Shown here: positions 1-7,158 of the stretch, in pieces
Numbering within the stretch: position 1 is the first letter of the stretch
How the letters are laid out: each line of letters opens with the position of its first letter
Assembly: GCA_024709705.1 (NCBI GenBank)
Contig: JANJWE010000188.1
Location: forward strand, 1-10,689
Source of the DNA: Flavobacterium sp.
GTDB taxonomy: Bacteria; Bacteroidota; Bacteroidia; Flavobacteriales; Flavobacteriaceae
DNA: 10,689 bases
Direction: 5' to 3'
Translations under genes and position numbers: made by a program
The notes under the pieces: generated by a model
Told to the model about the DNA's origin: nothing
The model's input: the letters and a program-made list of their open reading frames with translations, nothing else
Databases searched by the model: none

Positions 1-1
1 T

Positions 2-2809
2 GAAAACAAAACCGTTTCCGGTGGAAGTGTGACGGCAAACGGCGTTAAAAAGAATATTCGTGTAATTGGTGAAATCAAAAAACCATCCGACTTAGAAAAT
101 ATCATCGTTAAACATCAAAACGGAAATGTGTATTTACGCGATATTGCCACTATTACTTTCAAAGAAAAAGAACGAACAACTTATGCCCGCGATTACGGAA
201 AACCGGTTGTGATGCTCGACATCAAAAAACGAAGTGGTAAAAACATGGTTGAAGCCGTAGATGGGGTTAAACAAATTATTGAAAAAGCTCAAGAAACCTA
301 TTTGCCGGAAGGGCTCACCATTTCCTTTGCCAATGACCAATCTACCCGAACGATTGCACAAGTAGACGATTTGGTTAACAACATCATTTTTGGAGTTGTT
401 TTGGTAATTGGTGTTTTGATGTTTTTTTTAGGATTCAGAAATGCTGTCTTTGTGGGATTCGCCATTCCGCTTTCCATGTTTATGTCGTATATGATTTTGG
501 CTTCTTTTGGAATTACCTTGAATACAATGGTGCTTTTTGCACTGGTAATGGGACTCGGGATGCTTGTGGATAACGGAATTGTGGTGGTAGAAAACGTTTA
601 TACCTTAATGAGTGAAGGAAAATCTCGAAAACAAGCGGCAATTGAGGGAATTGGCGAAATTGCTTGGCCCATTATTGCCTCCACCGCAACAACGCTTGCG
701 GCCTTTTTCCCGTTAGGTTTATGGCCCGGAACCATGGGTAAATTTATGATTTACTTCCCTATGACACTCTCGGTCGTACTGTTCTCATCCTTATTTGTGG
801 CATTAATTATCAATGCGATGTTGACTTCCGATTTTATGAAACTAAAAGAAGAGGAAATGACCAAAAAAGCACTCATTAAACTAAGTGGTTTTATTGGAGG
901 AATAGGGTTAGTAGTACTGATTTTAGGATTTGTTACAAAATCAGGAGGCTTGAGAGGTTTAGGAAATTTGATGCTGTTCTTTGCCATCATGCTTTGGATT
1001 TATAAATACTATTTGGTTAGAGCACAAGATTTCTTCCAACGGATCATTTTGGTATGGATGGAAAACAAATACCGCAACTTTTTGCAGTTTGCTTTGGGCG
1101 GAAAGAAACCTTTAGTCTTTTTCTTTGGAACTTTTGCATTATTGATTTTATCTTTTGTAGCAGTTGGAATTGCCAAACCCAATGTGCTTTTCTTCCCGGA
1201 AAACCAACCCAATCAAATCATGGTGTATATCGAATTTCCGGAGGGGACCGATATCAAAAAAACCAATGAATTTGTCAAAAAAATTGAAGAAAAGGTATAT
1301 GCCATTGCTAATAAATATGTGGAAGACGGTGAAAACTACATGGTAGAAAGTGCCATTGGTCAAGTAGGTAATGGTTCCGGGAACCCACAAACAGATGGTG
1401 GTTCTCAAAACGATATGCCACACCGGGGTAAAGTAACCTTAACCATGCGTGAATTCAAATACCGTAAAGGCAAAAACAGTTTAGAGGTGATGGAAGAAAT
1501 CCGTTCTTCTGTTCAAGGGTATGCCGGAGTTTCGGTCATTGTAGAAAAAGAACAAAACGGGCCGCCGGCGGGTTATCCGGTAAATATTGAAATTTCAGGA
1601 GAAGATTACAACGCCATGTTGTTGGAAGCTCAAAAAATGAAAGATTATATTGATTCCAAAAACATTGCCGGAATTGAAGAACTCAAAATTGATGTTAACA
1701 AAGCCAAACCGGGTGAAGATGTTAAAGTTGACTTAGATAAAGCAGGACAATTAGGAATTACTTCCGGACAGGTGGGTCAGACGTTAAGAAGAGCCATTTT
1801 TGGTGAAAAAATATCAACGTATAAGGACGGAAAAGACGATTTTGAAATCAATGTGCGTTTACCGGAAGCACAACGTAACGACAACAATTTGATATATAAT
1901 CAACCCATTACGTTTAGAGATCAAGCCACCGGAAAACTGGTTCAAGTACCTATTTCTGCCATTACCAGCAGTGATAATTCTACTACGTTCAATACTATCA
2001 AACGTAAAAATCTAAAACGGGTGATTACGGTTTATTCTAATGTGGTAACCGGTTATAATGGAAATGAAATTGTAGAAAAAATCAAAAAAGAACTGGAAGA
2101 TTATAAAATTAATGACGAAATTCAATTCTCATTTACCGGAGAACAAGAAGAACAATCCAAAAACATGGGATTCTTAGTGAATGCACTTTTAATTGCATTG
2201 GGCGGAATTATTTTAATCTTAGTGGCTCAATTTAACTCGGTTTCTAAACCAATCATTATCATGGTTTCGGTATTGTTGAGTTTTGGTGGCGTTTTCTTTG
2301 GAATGGCCTTTTTTGGAGATGATTTTGTCATCATCATGACCATGATGGGAATTATATCTCTTGCAGGAATTGTGGTGAATAATGCCATTGTATTAATTGA
2401 TTATACCCAATTATTGATTGACCGTAAATTACACGAAAAAGGATTAGATGAAAACGGTTTATTATCCAAACAAGAATATTTAGAAGTAATTGTAGAAGGC
2501 GGTCGCTCTCGTTTGAGACCGGTTTTATTAACGGCAATTACCACCGTATTAGGTTTAATTCCGTTAGCAATTGGTTTGAATATTGACTTTTTTGGATTAT
2601 TTATCAACTATAATCCCAATATTTATATGGGAGGTGACAACGTAATCTTTTGGGGACCATTGGCTAAAACGGTTATCTATGGATTAATCTTTGCCACTTT
2701 CCTTACTTTGGTAATCGTACCGGTGATGTTCTTTTTATTACACAAAGGAAAAATCAAAGTCAAAAAGAAAAAGAAGAAAAAACTACCTGTAAGTCCACAA
2801 ACAAATTAA
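2..2809 (+). CDS. RND efflux pump permease (HAE1/AcrB-like), 5' truncated by window edge
   Basis: This is the inner-membrane, proton-driven permease of a tripartite RND efflux pump. The reading frame is open from base 2 (ENKTVSGGS precedes the GTG at 29), so that GTG is not the start. About 935 residues are visible; comparison with typical family length suggests roughly 200 N-terminal residues are missing. A periplasmic porter segment is followed by TM2-TM6 (residues about 120-285), including the TM4 motif GMLVDNGIVVVEN with Asp190; AcrB has a second Asp where this protein has Asn191. A second large periplasmic domain (about 375-720) precedes the C-terminal membrane bundle with GIVVNNAIVLID. 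Two extra hydrophobic stretches (about 294-311 and 319-339) lie in the loop after TM6. The tail is very lysine-rich. The adaptor and outer-membrane genes are probably upstream, outside the window. The substrate cannot be told from sequence. Confidence 0.93.
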   Translation, partial: ENKTVSGGSVTANGVKKNIRVIGEIKKPSDLENIIVKHQNGNVYLRDIATITFKEKERTTYARDYGKPVVMLDIKKRSGKNMVEAVDGVKQIIEKAQETYLPEGLTISFANDQSTRTIAQVDDLVNNIIFGVVLVIGVLMFFLGFRNAVFVGFAIPLSMFMSYMILASFGITLNTMVLFALVMGLGMLVDNGIVVVENVYTLMSEGKSRKQAAIEGIGEIAWPIIASTATTLAAFFPLGLWPGTMGKFMIYFPMTLSVVLFSSLFVALIINAMLTSDFMKLKEEEMTKKALIKLSGFIGGIGLVVLILGFVTKSGGLRGLGNLMLFFAIMLWIYKYYLVRAQDFFQRIILVWMENKYRNFLQFALGGKKPLVFFFGTFALLILSFVAVGIAKPNVLFFPENQPNQIMVYIEFPEGTDIKKTNEFVKKIEEKVYAIANKYVEDGENYMVESAIGQVGNGSGNPQTDGGSQNDMPHRGKVTLTMREFKYRKGKNSLEVMEEIRSSVQGYAGVSVIVEKEQNGPPAGYPVNIEISGEDYNAMLLEAQKMKDYIDSKNIAGIEELKIDVNKAKPGEDVKVDLDKAGQLGITSGQVGQTLRRAIFGEKISTYKDGKDDFEINVRLPEAQRNDNNLIYNQPITFRDQATGKLVQVPISAITSSDNSTTFNTIKRKNLKRVITVYSNVVTGYNGNEIVEKIKKELEDYKINDEIQFSFTGEQEEQSKNMGFLVNALLIALGGIILILVAQFNSVSKPIIIMVSVLLSFGGVFFGMAFFGDDFVIIMTMMGIISLAGIVVNNAIVLIDYTQLLIDRKLHEKGLDENGLLSKQEYLEVIVEGGRSRLRPVLLTAITTVLGLIPLAIGLNIDFFGLFINYNPNIYMGGDNVIFWGPLAKTVIYGLIFATFLTLVIVPVMFFLLHKGKIKVKKKKKKKLPVSPQTN

Positions 2810-2813
2810 TCCT

Positions 2814-2842
2814 AAAAACCACGTGAAAGCGTGGTTTTTTTT
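2814..2842 (+). terminator. Rho-independent terminator after the RND permease gene
   Basis: A perfect 10-bp stem (AAAAACCACG at 2814-2823 with CGTGGTTTTT at 2830-2839) encloses the loop TGAAAG and runs into a T tract ending at 2842. It starts 5 nt after the permease stop codon. It also rules out the upstream GTG at 2831 as a start for the next gene, because that codon lies inside the hairpin. Confidence 0.88.
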
Positions 2843-2860
2843 ATATTGCACTCAAAAACC

Positions 2861-3427
2861 ATGAAAATTCGCAACTTTATATTTTTAACTCTTTGTTTTT
2901 TGGCTATCGGATGTCAAAAAGATGCTGCATTTCAGGAGGTAAAAATCAACAATCAATATGTTTTAAGCTTACCCAAATCTCTTACTCAAGTAGATTACCT
3001 CCATGAAGATGCTTCTCTGCAATATCAAAATTTATTTACCGAATTTTATACGATTGTAATTGATGAGCCTTCCAAAGAATTTGACAAGATGATAGCCGAT
3101 GATTACAGTTTGGCCGAATATTATACTCCAAATTTATTGGGATATGCCAATCTCTTGAAAGATAATTTAGATGCCGGAATTGAAAATGCTACGTTTTCAG
3201 AATTTAAAAAAACAACTCTAAACGGAAGTGAAGCTCTACTTCTCAATGTAGAAGGTACCGTAGAGGGCTCGGCAATTTATTATCAATTTGCTTTTATCAA
3301 AGGACGCAGTACCTATTATCAAATTGTGAATTGGACCGAATTAAAGCGAAAAGAAAACCATGCCTCTGATATGGAAAAAATTATAGCCTCTTTCAGAGAA
3401 TTGCATAAAAAAAAGAAAAATAACTAA
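2861..3427 (+). CDS. Predicted lipoprotein of unknown function (188 aa)
   Basis: I do not recognise the family with confidence. The protein begins MKIRNFIFLTLCFLAIGC, a short basic N-terminus, a hydrophobic stretch and a lipobox LAIGC with the lipidated cysteine at residue 18, so signal peptidase II processing is expected. The residues after the Cys are QKDA, close to the surface-export signal described for Bacteroidota lipoproteins. The mature part (about 170 aa) has alternating beta-like and helical segments (for example NNQYVLSLPKSL and AIYYQFAFIKGRSTYYQIVNW) ending in a helix and a Lys/Asn-rich tail. This layout loosely resembles PsbP/DUF1795-like folds, which is only a guess. The ATG at 2861 is preferred over the GTG at 2831 because the latter sits in a terminator hairpin and would displace the signal peptide. 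An imperfect -7-like TATATTG lies at 2842-2848. The gene converges on the MORN gene. Confidence 0.85.
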   Translation: MKIRNFIFLTLCFLAIGCQKDAAFQEVKINNQYVLSLPKSLTQVDYLHEDASLQYQNLFTEFYTIVIDEPSKEFDKMIADDYSLAEYYTPNLLGYANLLKDNLDAGIENATFSEFKKTTLNGSEALLLNVEGTVEGSAIYYQFAFIKGRSTYYQIVNWTELKRKENHASDMEKIIASFRELHKKKKNN

Positions 3428-3458
3428 AAAAGGCGGTCTAGTTAGACCGCCTTTTTTT
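3426..3458. terminator. Bidirectional terminator between convergent genes
   Basis: A GC-rich inverted repeat, GGCGGTCTA (3432-3440) and TAGACCGCC (3443-3451), is flanked by an A tract on the left and a T tract on the right (3452-3458). It therefore reads as an intrinsic terminator on both strands. It begins at the lipoprotein stop codon on the + strand and lies 16 nt beyond the MORN gene stop on the - strand. One hairpin thus serves both genes. Confidence 0.92.
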
Positions 3459-3473
3459 ATTTTTTACTGTGTA

Positions 3474-3821
3474 TTACTTGTTTTGTACTACAGCTTCTTG
3501 AGACCATTTTCTAACACTTGCAATTTTATTTGCAGAATAATCAACTTCTGTTAAATCAGAACCGGTCCAGAAAAACCATTTCCCAACACGAACACCATTA
3601 TCATATTGCCCTAAAGAAACTTTTTTACCGTTTTCATCATAAGATACCCACTGCCCGTGAACTTTTCCATCTTTATAAAACCCCTCTTGTTGCACTTGCC
3701 CATTTTCATGGTAAAAAGTAGACTTCACCATTTGGTCAACCACCTCATGTTTTACATTGTTTTCTTGAGCAAAAATCACTCCCGAAACTACTAGCATTGC
3801 TGCAATACATAACTTTTTCAT
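3474..3821 (-). CDS. Small secreted MORN-repeat protein (YwqK-like)
   Basis: The 115-aa product has a Sec signal peptide (MKKLCIAAMLVVSGVIFAQ, likely cleaved after Ala18). The mature part is mostly MORN_2-type repeats. Repeat 1 is at about residues 35-58 (FYHENGQVQQEGFYKDGKVHGQW), repeat 2 at about 59-82 (YDENGKKVSLGQYDNGVRVGKW), and a degenerate third runs to Trp106. Such proteins are abundant in flavobacteria, often labelled 'YwqK family antitoxin' or, by propagated error, as a nicotinate-mononucleotide adenylyltransferase. There is no nucleotidyltransferase motif here and no toxin gene beside it, so neither name should be read as function. A periplasmic or surface binding/structural role is an inference. 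The start at 3821 is chosen because it gives a proper signal peptide; an in-frame start at 3848 would add nine residues ahead of it. A -7 box lies about 36 nt upstream. Confidence 0.85.
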   Translation of the reverse strand: MKKLCIAAMLVVSGVIFAQENNVKHEVVDQMVKSTFYHENGQVQQEGFYKDGKVHGQWVSYDENGKKVSLGQYDNGVRVGKWFFWTGSDLTEVDYSANKIASVRKWSQEAVVQNK

Positions 3822-3856
3822 AATCTCTAATTTTAAGTAGGTTAACAATTACATTA

Positions 3857-3864
3857 CAAATATA
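3857..3864 (-). promoter_or_regulatory. Putative Bacteroidota -7 box for the MORN-repeat gene
   Basis: On the - strand this reads TATATTTG, a perfect match to the TAnnTTTG -7 consensus. It predicts a leader of about 30 nt before the ATG at 3821. No clear TTTG -33 element was found at the usual spacing. Confidence 0.5.
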
Positions 3865-3888
3865 TGCAATAATTTACATTAAAAACAT

Positions 3889-3910
3889 AATTTGGTAACA
3901 ATTTGGTAAC
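3889..3910. repeat. Two tandem copies of an 11-bp sequence upstream of the MORN gene promoter
   Basis: AATTTGGTAAC occurs twice head to tail (3889-3899 and 3900-3910). On the - strand this is GTTACCAAATT repeated, starting 25 bp upstream of the -7 box, about where the -33 region would begin. The position and helical-turn spacing would suit an activator or repressor site, but chance duplication cannot be excluded. Confidence 0.55.
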
Positions 3911-3949
3911 ATTACATGAAAACTTAACATTGGAGAATCTGCATCAAAC

Positions 3950-3977
3950 AAAAAAACAATGCTAATGCATTGTTTTT
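3950..3977 (-). terminator. Rho-independent terminator after the thioredoxin-like gene
   Basis: An 11-bp perfect stem (AAAAACAATGC at 3952-3962 with GCATTGTTTTT at 3967-3977) has the loop TAAT. On the - strand it is followed by a seven-base T run (A3950-3956 on +). It lies 22 nt beyond the stop of the gene at 3999-4997 and separates it from the downstream MORN gene. Confidence 0.8.
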
Positions 3978-3998
3978 AAATCACTTATGCATGTAAAA

Positions 3999-4997
3999 TC
4001 ATTTCAACAAGGCATCCAGTTTTTTTCTTAAATCGGGATTTGAAGGTCTAGACGCATCAGCTTCCAGCACATTCCCGGCGGGATCAATCAATATAAATCT
4101 TGGAATACCTTGAATTCCATAATCTTTTACAAATTGGGAATTCCAATCCATATCGGCAAACAATTGTACTCCGCCTAATTCTTTTTGGTTTACCATATTT
4201 TTCCATTTCTCATAATCTTTTTTAGCATCAATAGAAATGCTGATAAACACAATATTCTTATTATGATAATCTGCTTCAACTTTTTTCAAATGCGGTATTT
4301 CAGCCAAACATGGGCCACACCAAGTTGCCCAAACATCAATATACACGTATTTCCCTTTAAAATCTGACAACGAACTCATTCCGCCTTTATGGTTTTCATA
4401 GGTAAATGTTGGCGAAGGCTTTCCAACCATTTTTTTGGCAAACATTGCACTTGCACGCATTTGTTTGATCATACCATATTCTTGATTGGCTCTTTTGGTC
4501 ATAACCGTTCTAAAGTTCTCATCCAATTGAGCATCACTGAAAAGTTTTGCATCGCTGGCTTTTTTGGCTTCAAATGCTTTCTCAAAAGCAGCTTCGTCAT
4601 CAACCGTAAAATGTTGTATTTCAAACTGTTCATCGTCTAATGCTTTTTTTGCTAAAACATTATTTTCTAAGGAACCGTTACCTTGGTATGAAATCGTCTC
4701 ATCAAACTCTTTGGCATTTAAAGTCATTACTAAATCAAAACCGTTTTTCAAATACAATTGGGTGTATTCACTGCCATCAAAAAACTGATAAAACCCCGTG
4801 TTTACCTCAAAAGTGTCTGTATAAAGCCCCTTTTGATTTACGGCAATTTTTTTTATAAACTTCTGAGCTCCACGAATCGTAATTGTATCACCTACTCTAT
4901 TGTCAATTTTTGCCGTAAAAGTCATTTGTGCAAAAGTACCCAACGACATAAAAATTACGGAAAGGAAAATTCCATTGAATATTAACTTGTTTTTCAT
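3999..4997 (-). CDS. Secreted TlpA/ResA-like thiol-disulfide oxidoreductase
   Basis: The 332-aa product starts with a signal peptide (MKNKLIFNGIFLSVIFMSLG, then TFAQ, likely cleaved after Ala23), so it acts outside the cytoplasm. Residues about 25-190 form a beta-rich N-terminal region followed by a charged helical region, the arrangement seen in Bacteroidota TlpA-family proteins with a DUF4369-like N-terminus. Residues about 192-332 are a thioredoxin fold with the active site WCGPC at 226-230 (Cys227 and Cys230) and the cis-proline in GIPRF (Pro299). The family reduces or isomerises disulfides in exported proteins, including during cytochrome c maturation; the partner here is unknown. The gene has its own -7 box and terminator, so it looks monocistronic, divergent from aspS. 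The ATG at 4997 is directly followed by the signal peptide. Confidence 0.92.
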   Translation of the reverse strand: MKNKLIFNGIFLSVIFMSLGTFAQMTFTAKIDNRVGDTITIRGAQKFIKKIAVNQKGLYTDTFEVNTGFYQFFDGSEYTQLYLKNGFDLVMTLNAKEFDETISYQGNGSLENNVLAKKALDDEQFEIQHFTVDDEAAFEKAFEAKKASDAKLFSDAQLDENFRTVMTKRANQEYGMIKQMRASAMFAKKMVGKPSPTFTYENHKGGMSSLSDFKGKYVYIDVWATWCGPCLAEIPHLKKVEADYHNKNIVFISISIDAKKDYEKWKNMVNQKELGGVQLFADMDWNSQFVKDYGIQGIPRFILIDPAGNVLEADASRPSNPDLRKKLDALLK

Positions 4998-5017
4998 CTT
5001 GTATTATTTAAGTACAT

Positions 5018-5025
5018 CAAATATA
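5018..5025 (-). promoter_or_regulatory. Putative -7 box for the thioredoxin-like gene
   Basis: The - strand reads TATATTTG, matching TAnnTTTG exactly, 20 nt upstream of the ATG at 4997. This implies a short leader of about 14 nt. A TTTG lies further upstream (5037-5040, - strand) but is only 11 bp away, too close for a standard -33 element. Confidence 0.5.
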
Positions 5026-5060
5026 CTTGTTTTTTTCAAATTTCTGATTACGACTTCTTC

Positions 5061-5093
5061 TTAAAGATGTTTTGTTTTGTGGTACATCTTTAA
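5061..5093. repeat. Perfect 10-bp inverted repeat in the divergent spacer
   Basis: TTAAAGATGT (5061-5070) and ACATCTTTAA (5084-5093) are exact reverse complements separated by 13 nt (TTTGTTTTGTGGT). No T tract follows on the + strand and no gene ends nearby, so it is not an obvious terminator. It sits about 36 bp upstream of the thioredoxin gene's -7 box, a reasonable place for a regulator-binding site; no regulator is known. Confidence 0.6.
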
Positions 5094-5120
5094 TTGGTAT
5101 AAAAAAACTTCACCCCTACA

Positions 5121-5175
5121 CTATCCCTTTAGTATCCCTAAAGTATCCCTGAATTATCCCTAAACTATACCCTTC
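5121..5175. repeat. Tandem array, five 11-bp units (consensus nTATCCCTAAA)
   Basis: Five consecutive 11-mers can be read in phase: CTATCCCTTTA, GTATCCCTAAA, GTATCCCTGAA, TTATCCCTAAA and CTATACCCTTC (the last degenerate). The TATCCCT core is invariant in the first four. The 11-bp period is close to one DNA helical turn, so the cores face nearly the same side. The array lies about 200 bp upstream of the aspS promoter and about 95 bp upstream of the leftward -7 box. Confidence 0.85.
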
Positions 5176-5253
5176 CTAAAATAGCTATACAGATGCATAA
5201 ATAAATTCTGTGGAAGTTATACAATTCTAATTTAATCCTATGCCTACTGTAGG

Positions 5254-5341
5254 GTTGGCTGTTATCTATTGGCCATTGGTTGTTGACTGATAATAGCGAT
5301 TGTTTTACCTCATTTTCTGTTTACTCTTTACCTTTTACCTC
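5254..5341. repeat. Decayed 7-bp-period array upstream of aspS
   Basis: Read in heptamers from 5254, the sequence gives GTTGGCT, GTTATCT, ATTGGCC, ATTGGTT, GTTGACT, GATAATA, GCGATTG, TTTTACC, TCATTTT, CTGTTTA, CTCTTTA, CCTTTTA and CCTC. The first block consists of GTTG-like units and the last block of CTnTTTA-like units, in phase throughout. The order of unit types matches the much cleaner array at 8459-8559, also upstream of a + strand gene. Individual units are degenerate, so this call rests mainly on phase and the comparison. Confidence 0.55.
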
Positions 5342-5370
5342 AAAAAATAAAATTTCTTGAAACAAAATAC

Positions 5371-5378
5371 TACTTTTG
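5371..5378 (+). promoter_or_regulatory. Putative -7 box of the aspS promoter
   Basis: TACTTTTG matches TAnnTTTG exactly. It predicts transcription from about 5384 and a leader of about 18 nt to the ATG at 5403. This excludes the in-frame TTG at 5376, which lies within the box. A TTG at 5357-5359 is only 11 bp upstream, so the -33 element is unclear. Confidence 0.55.
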
Positions 5379-5402
5379 CAACTCAAAAAAATTCGAATCA
5401 AA

Positions 5403-7154
5403 ATGTATAGAAGTCATACTTGTGGGGAATTAAACCGTTCGCATATCAATACCGAAGTAACCTTAGCCGGATGGGTGCAAAAATCACGTGATAAAGGATT
5501 TATGAATTGGGTAGATTTACGCGATCGTTACGGCATTACACAATTGATTTTTGATGAAAGTCGTACAGAAAAATCGGTTTTTGAAGCTTCTAAAACCTTG
5601 GGTCGCGAATACGTGATTCAAGTAAAAGGATTGGTTATTGAACGTGAGGCCAAAAACAAAAACATTCCCACCGGAGACATTGAAATTTTGGTTTCAGAAT
5701 TGACGATTTTGAATGCCGCTCAACTCCCACCATTCACTATAGAAGACGAAACCGATGGCGGTGAAGACATTCGCATGAAATACCGTTACTTGGATATTCG
5801 AAGAAATCCCGTAAAAAACTCATTAATATTCCGTCACAAAGTTTCGATGGAAGTGCGTAATTATTTGTCTAAACAAGGTTTTTGCGAAATCGAAACGCCT
5901 TATTTGATTAAATCTACTCCCGAAGGAGCTCGTGATTTTGTTGTGCCAAGTAGAATGAACGAAGGTCAATTTTACGCGTTACCGCAATCTCCACAAACCT
6001 TCAAACAATTGTTGATGGTGGGCGGAATGGATAAATATTTCCAAATTGTAAAATGTTTCAGAGACGAGGATTTGCGTGCCGACCGTCAACCGGAATTCAC
6101 CCAAATCGATTGCGAAATGGCGTTTGTGGAACAAGAAGACATTTTGAATGTATTTGAAGGCCTAACCCGTCATTTATTAAAAGAAATCAAAGGCGTTGAA
6201 GTAGATAAATTCCCCAGAATTACCTACGATTACGCCATGAAAACCTACGGAAACGACAAACCGGACATTCGTTTTGACATGAAATTCGGAGAGTTGAATG
6301 CTGTAGCTCAACACAAAGATTTTCCGGTATTTAATGCCGCCGAATTGGTAGTTGGAATTGCCGTTCCCGGCTGTGCTTCCTATTCCCGTAAAGAAATTGA
6401 TGCCTTAATAGATTGGATCAAACGTCCGCAAATTGGAGCTACCGGTATGGTATATGTGAAATACGAATCAGACGGCAGTCTCAAATCCTCTGTAGATAAA
6501 TTTTATGACGAAGCCGATTTAAAAAAATGGGCCGAAATCACGAATGCCAAACCGGGCGATTTAATCTTAATTCTTTCCGGAAAAGCCGATAAAACCCGTT
6601 CGCAATTATCGGCACTTCGTATGGAACTCGCTACGCGTTTAGGTTTGCGAAAACCGGACGAATTTGCACCTCTTTGGGTTGTCGATTTTCCATTATTAGA
6701 ATGGGACGAAGATTCACAACGCTACCACGCAATGCACCATCCTTTTACATCACCCAAACCGGAAGACATGCAACTCATCGAAACGGAACCCGGAAAAGTG
6801 CGTGCCAATGCCTACGATATGGTATTAAACGGAAACGAAATCGGCGGTGGTTCCATTCGTATTCACGATCGTGATTTACAAAGCCGCATGTTCTCGTTAT
6901 TGGGATTCACTCCGGAACAAGCCGAAAACCAATTTGGATTCCTGATGAATGCCTTTCAATTTGGAGCTCCTCCACACGGAGGTTTAGCTTTTGGGTTAGA
7001 CCGTTTGGTGGCTATTTTAGGAGGACAAGAAACCATTCGTGACTTTATTGCATTCCCAAAAAACAATAGCGGTCGCGATGTGATGATTGATGCTCCATCT
7101 GTTATTGATGAGGCACAATTGAATGAATTACATATCAAATTAGACATAAAATAA
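5403..7154 (+). CDS. aspS: Aspartate--tRNA ligase
   Basis: This cytoplasmic class II synthetase activates aspartate with ATP and charges tRNA-Asp. The 583-aa length is normal for the bacterial type. Domains in order: an N-terminal OB-fold that reads the anticodon (about 1-110, including [20 protein letters not shown]), the catalytic core from about 125, the bacterial GAD insertion domain (about 290-410), and the rest of the core to the C-terminus. Visible signatures include [11 protein letters not shown] (195-205), motif 2 [18 protein letters not shown] (219-236) and motif 3 GLAFGLDRL (527-535) with ATP-binding Arg534. The ATG at 5403 gives the standard N-terminus ([10 protein letters not shown]) and sits just behind the -7 box; the TTG at 5376 is inside that box. 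A small membrane-protein gene follows after 4 nt. Whether the enzyme also charges tRNA-Asn was not determined. Confidence 0.98.
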   Translation: MYRSHTCGELNRSHINTEVTLAGWVQKSRDKGFMNWVDLRDRYGITQLIFDESRTEKSVFEASKTLGREYVIQVKGLVIEREAKNKNIPTGDIEILVSELTILNAAQLPPFTIEDETDGGEDIRMKYRYLDIRRNPVKNSLIFRHKVSMEVRNYLSKQGFCEIETPYLIKSTPEGARDFVVPSRMNEGQFYALPQSPQTFKQLLMVGGMDKYFQIVKCFRDEDLRADRQPEFTQIDCEMAFVEQEDILNVFEGLTRHLLKEIKGVEVDKFPRITYDYAMKTYGNDKPDIRFDMKFGELNAVAQHKDFPVFNAAELVVGIAVPGCASYSRKEIDALIDWIKRPQIGATGMVYVKYESDGSLKSSVDKFYDEADLKKWAEITNAKPGDLILILSGKADKTRSQLSALRMELATRLGLRKPDEFAPLWVVDFPLLEWDEDSQRYHAMHHPFTSPKPEDMQLIETEPGKVRANAYDMVLNGNEIGGGSIRIHDRDLQSRMFSLLGFTPEQAENQFGFLMNAFQFGAPPHGGLAFGLDRLVAILGGQETIRDFIAFPKNNSGRDVMIDAPSVIDEAQLNELHIKLDIK

Positions 7155-7158
7155 TTCC

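Larger units (their letters stand above)
4998..5402. other. Divergent intergenic spacer rich in short repeats
   Basis: This 405-bp non-coding spacer separates the thioredoxin-like gene (-) from aspS (+). From left to right it holds a -7 box facing left, a perfect 10-bp inverted repeat, an 11-bp-period array, an unremarkable AT-rich stretch (5176-5253, apart from the short palindrome CCTACTGTAGG at 5243-5253), a decayed 7-bp-period array and the aspS -7 box. I see no plausible coding frame or tRNA in it. Confidence 0.75.

Noticed and set aside
29..31. GTG as start codon of the RND permease
   Set aside because: The frame is open upstream to base 2 and the N-terminal part of the family is missing, so the gene is cut by the window edge.
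1009..1423. Several antisense and alternative-frame open stretches within the RND gene and other genes
   Set aside because: They are short, lack family features and lie entirely inside genes with clear homology on the other frame or strand.
2831..2860. N-terminal extension of the lipoprotein from a GTG
   Set aside because: The codon lies in the terminator hairpin of the previous gene, and the extension would place ten residues ahead of a normal lipoprotein signal peptide.
3474..3821. Toxin-antitoxin role or nucleotidyltransferase activity for the MORN-repeat protein
   Set aside because: The names exist in databases for this family, but there is no adjacent toxin gene, the protein is secreted, and there is no nucleotide-binding motif.
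3822..3848. Nine-residue N-terminal extension of the MORN-repeat protein
   Set aside because: The start at 3821 gives a standard MKKL signal peptide; the extension would come close to the expected transcription start.
5243..5253. Palindrome CCTACTGTAGG as an operator
   Set aside because: Five-base arms are too short to distinguish from chance and it has no clear position relative to either promoter.
5376..5402. TTG start for aspS
   Set aside because: The TTG overlaps the -7 box at 5371-5378, and the AspRS family N-terminus begins at the ATG at 5403.
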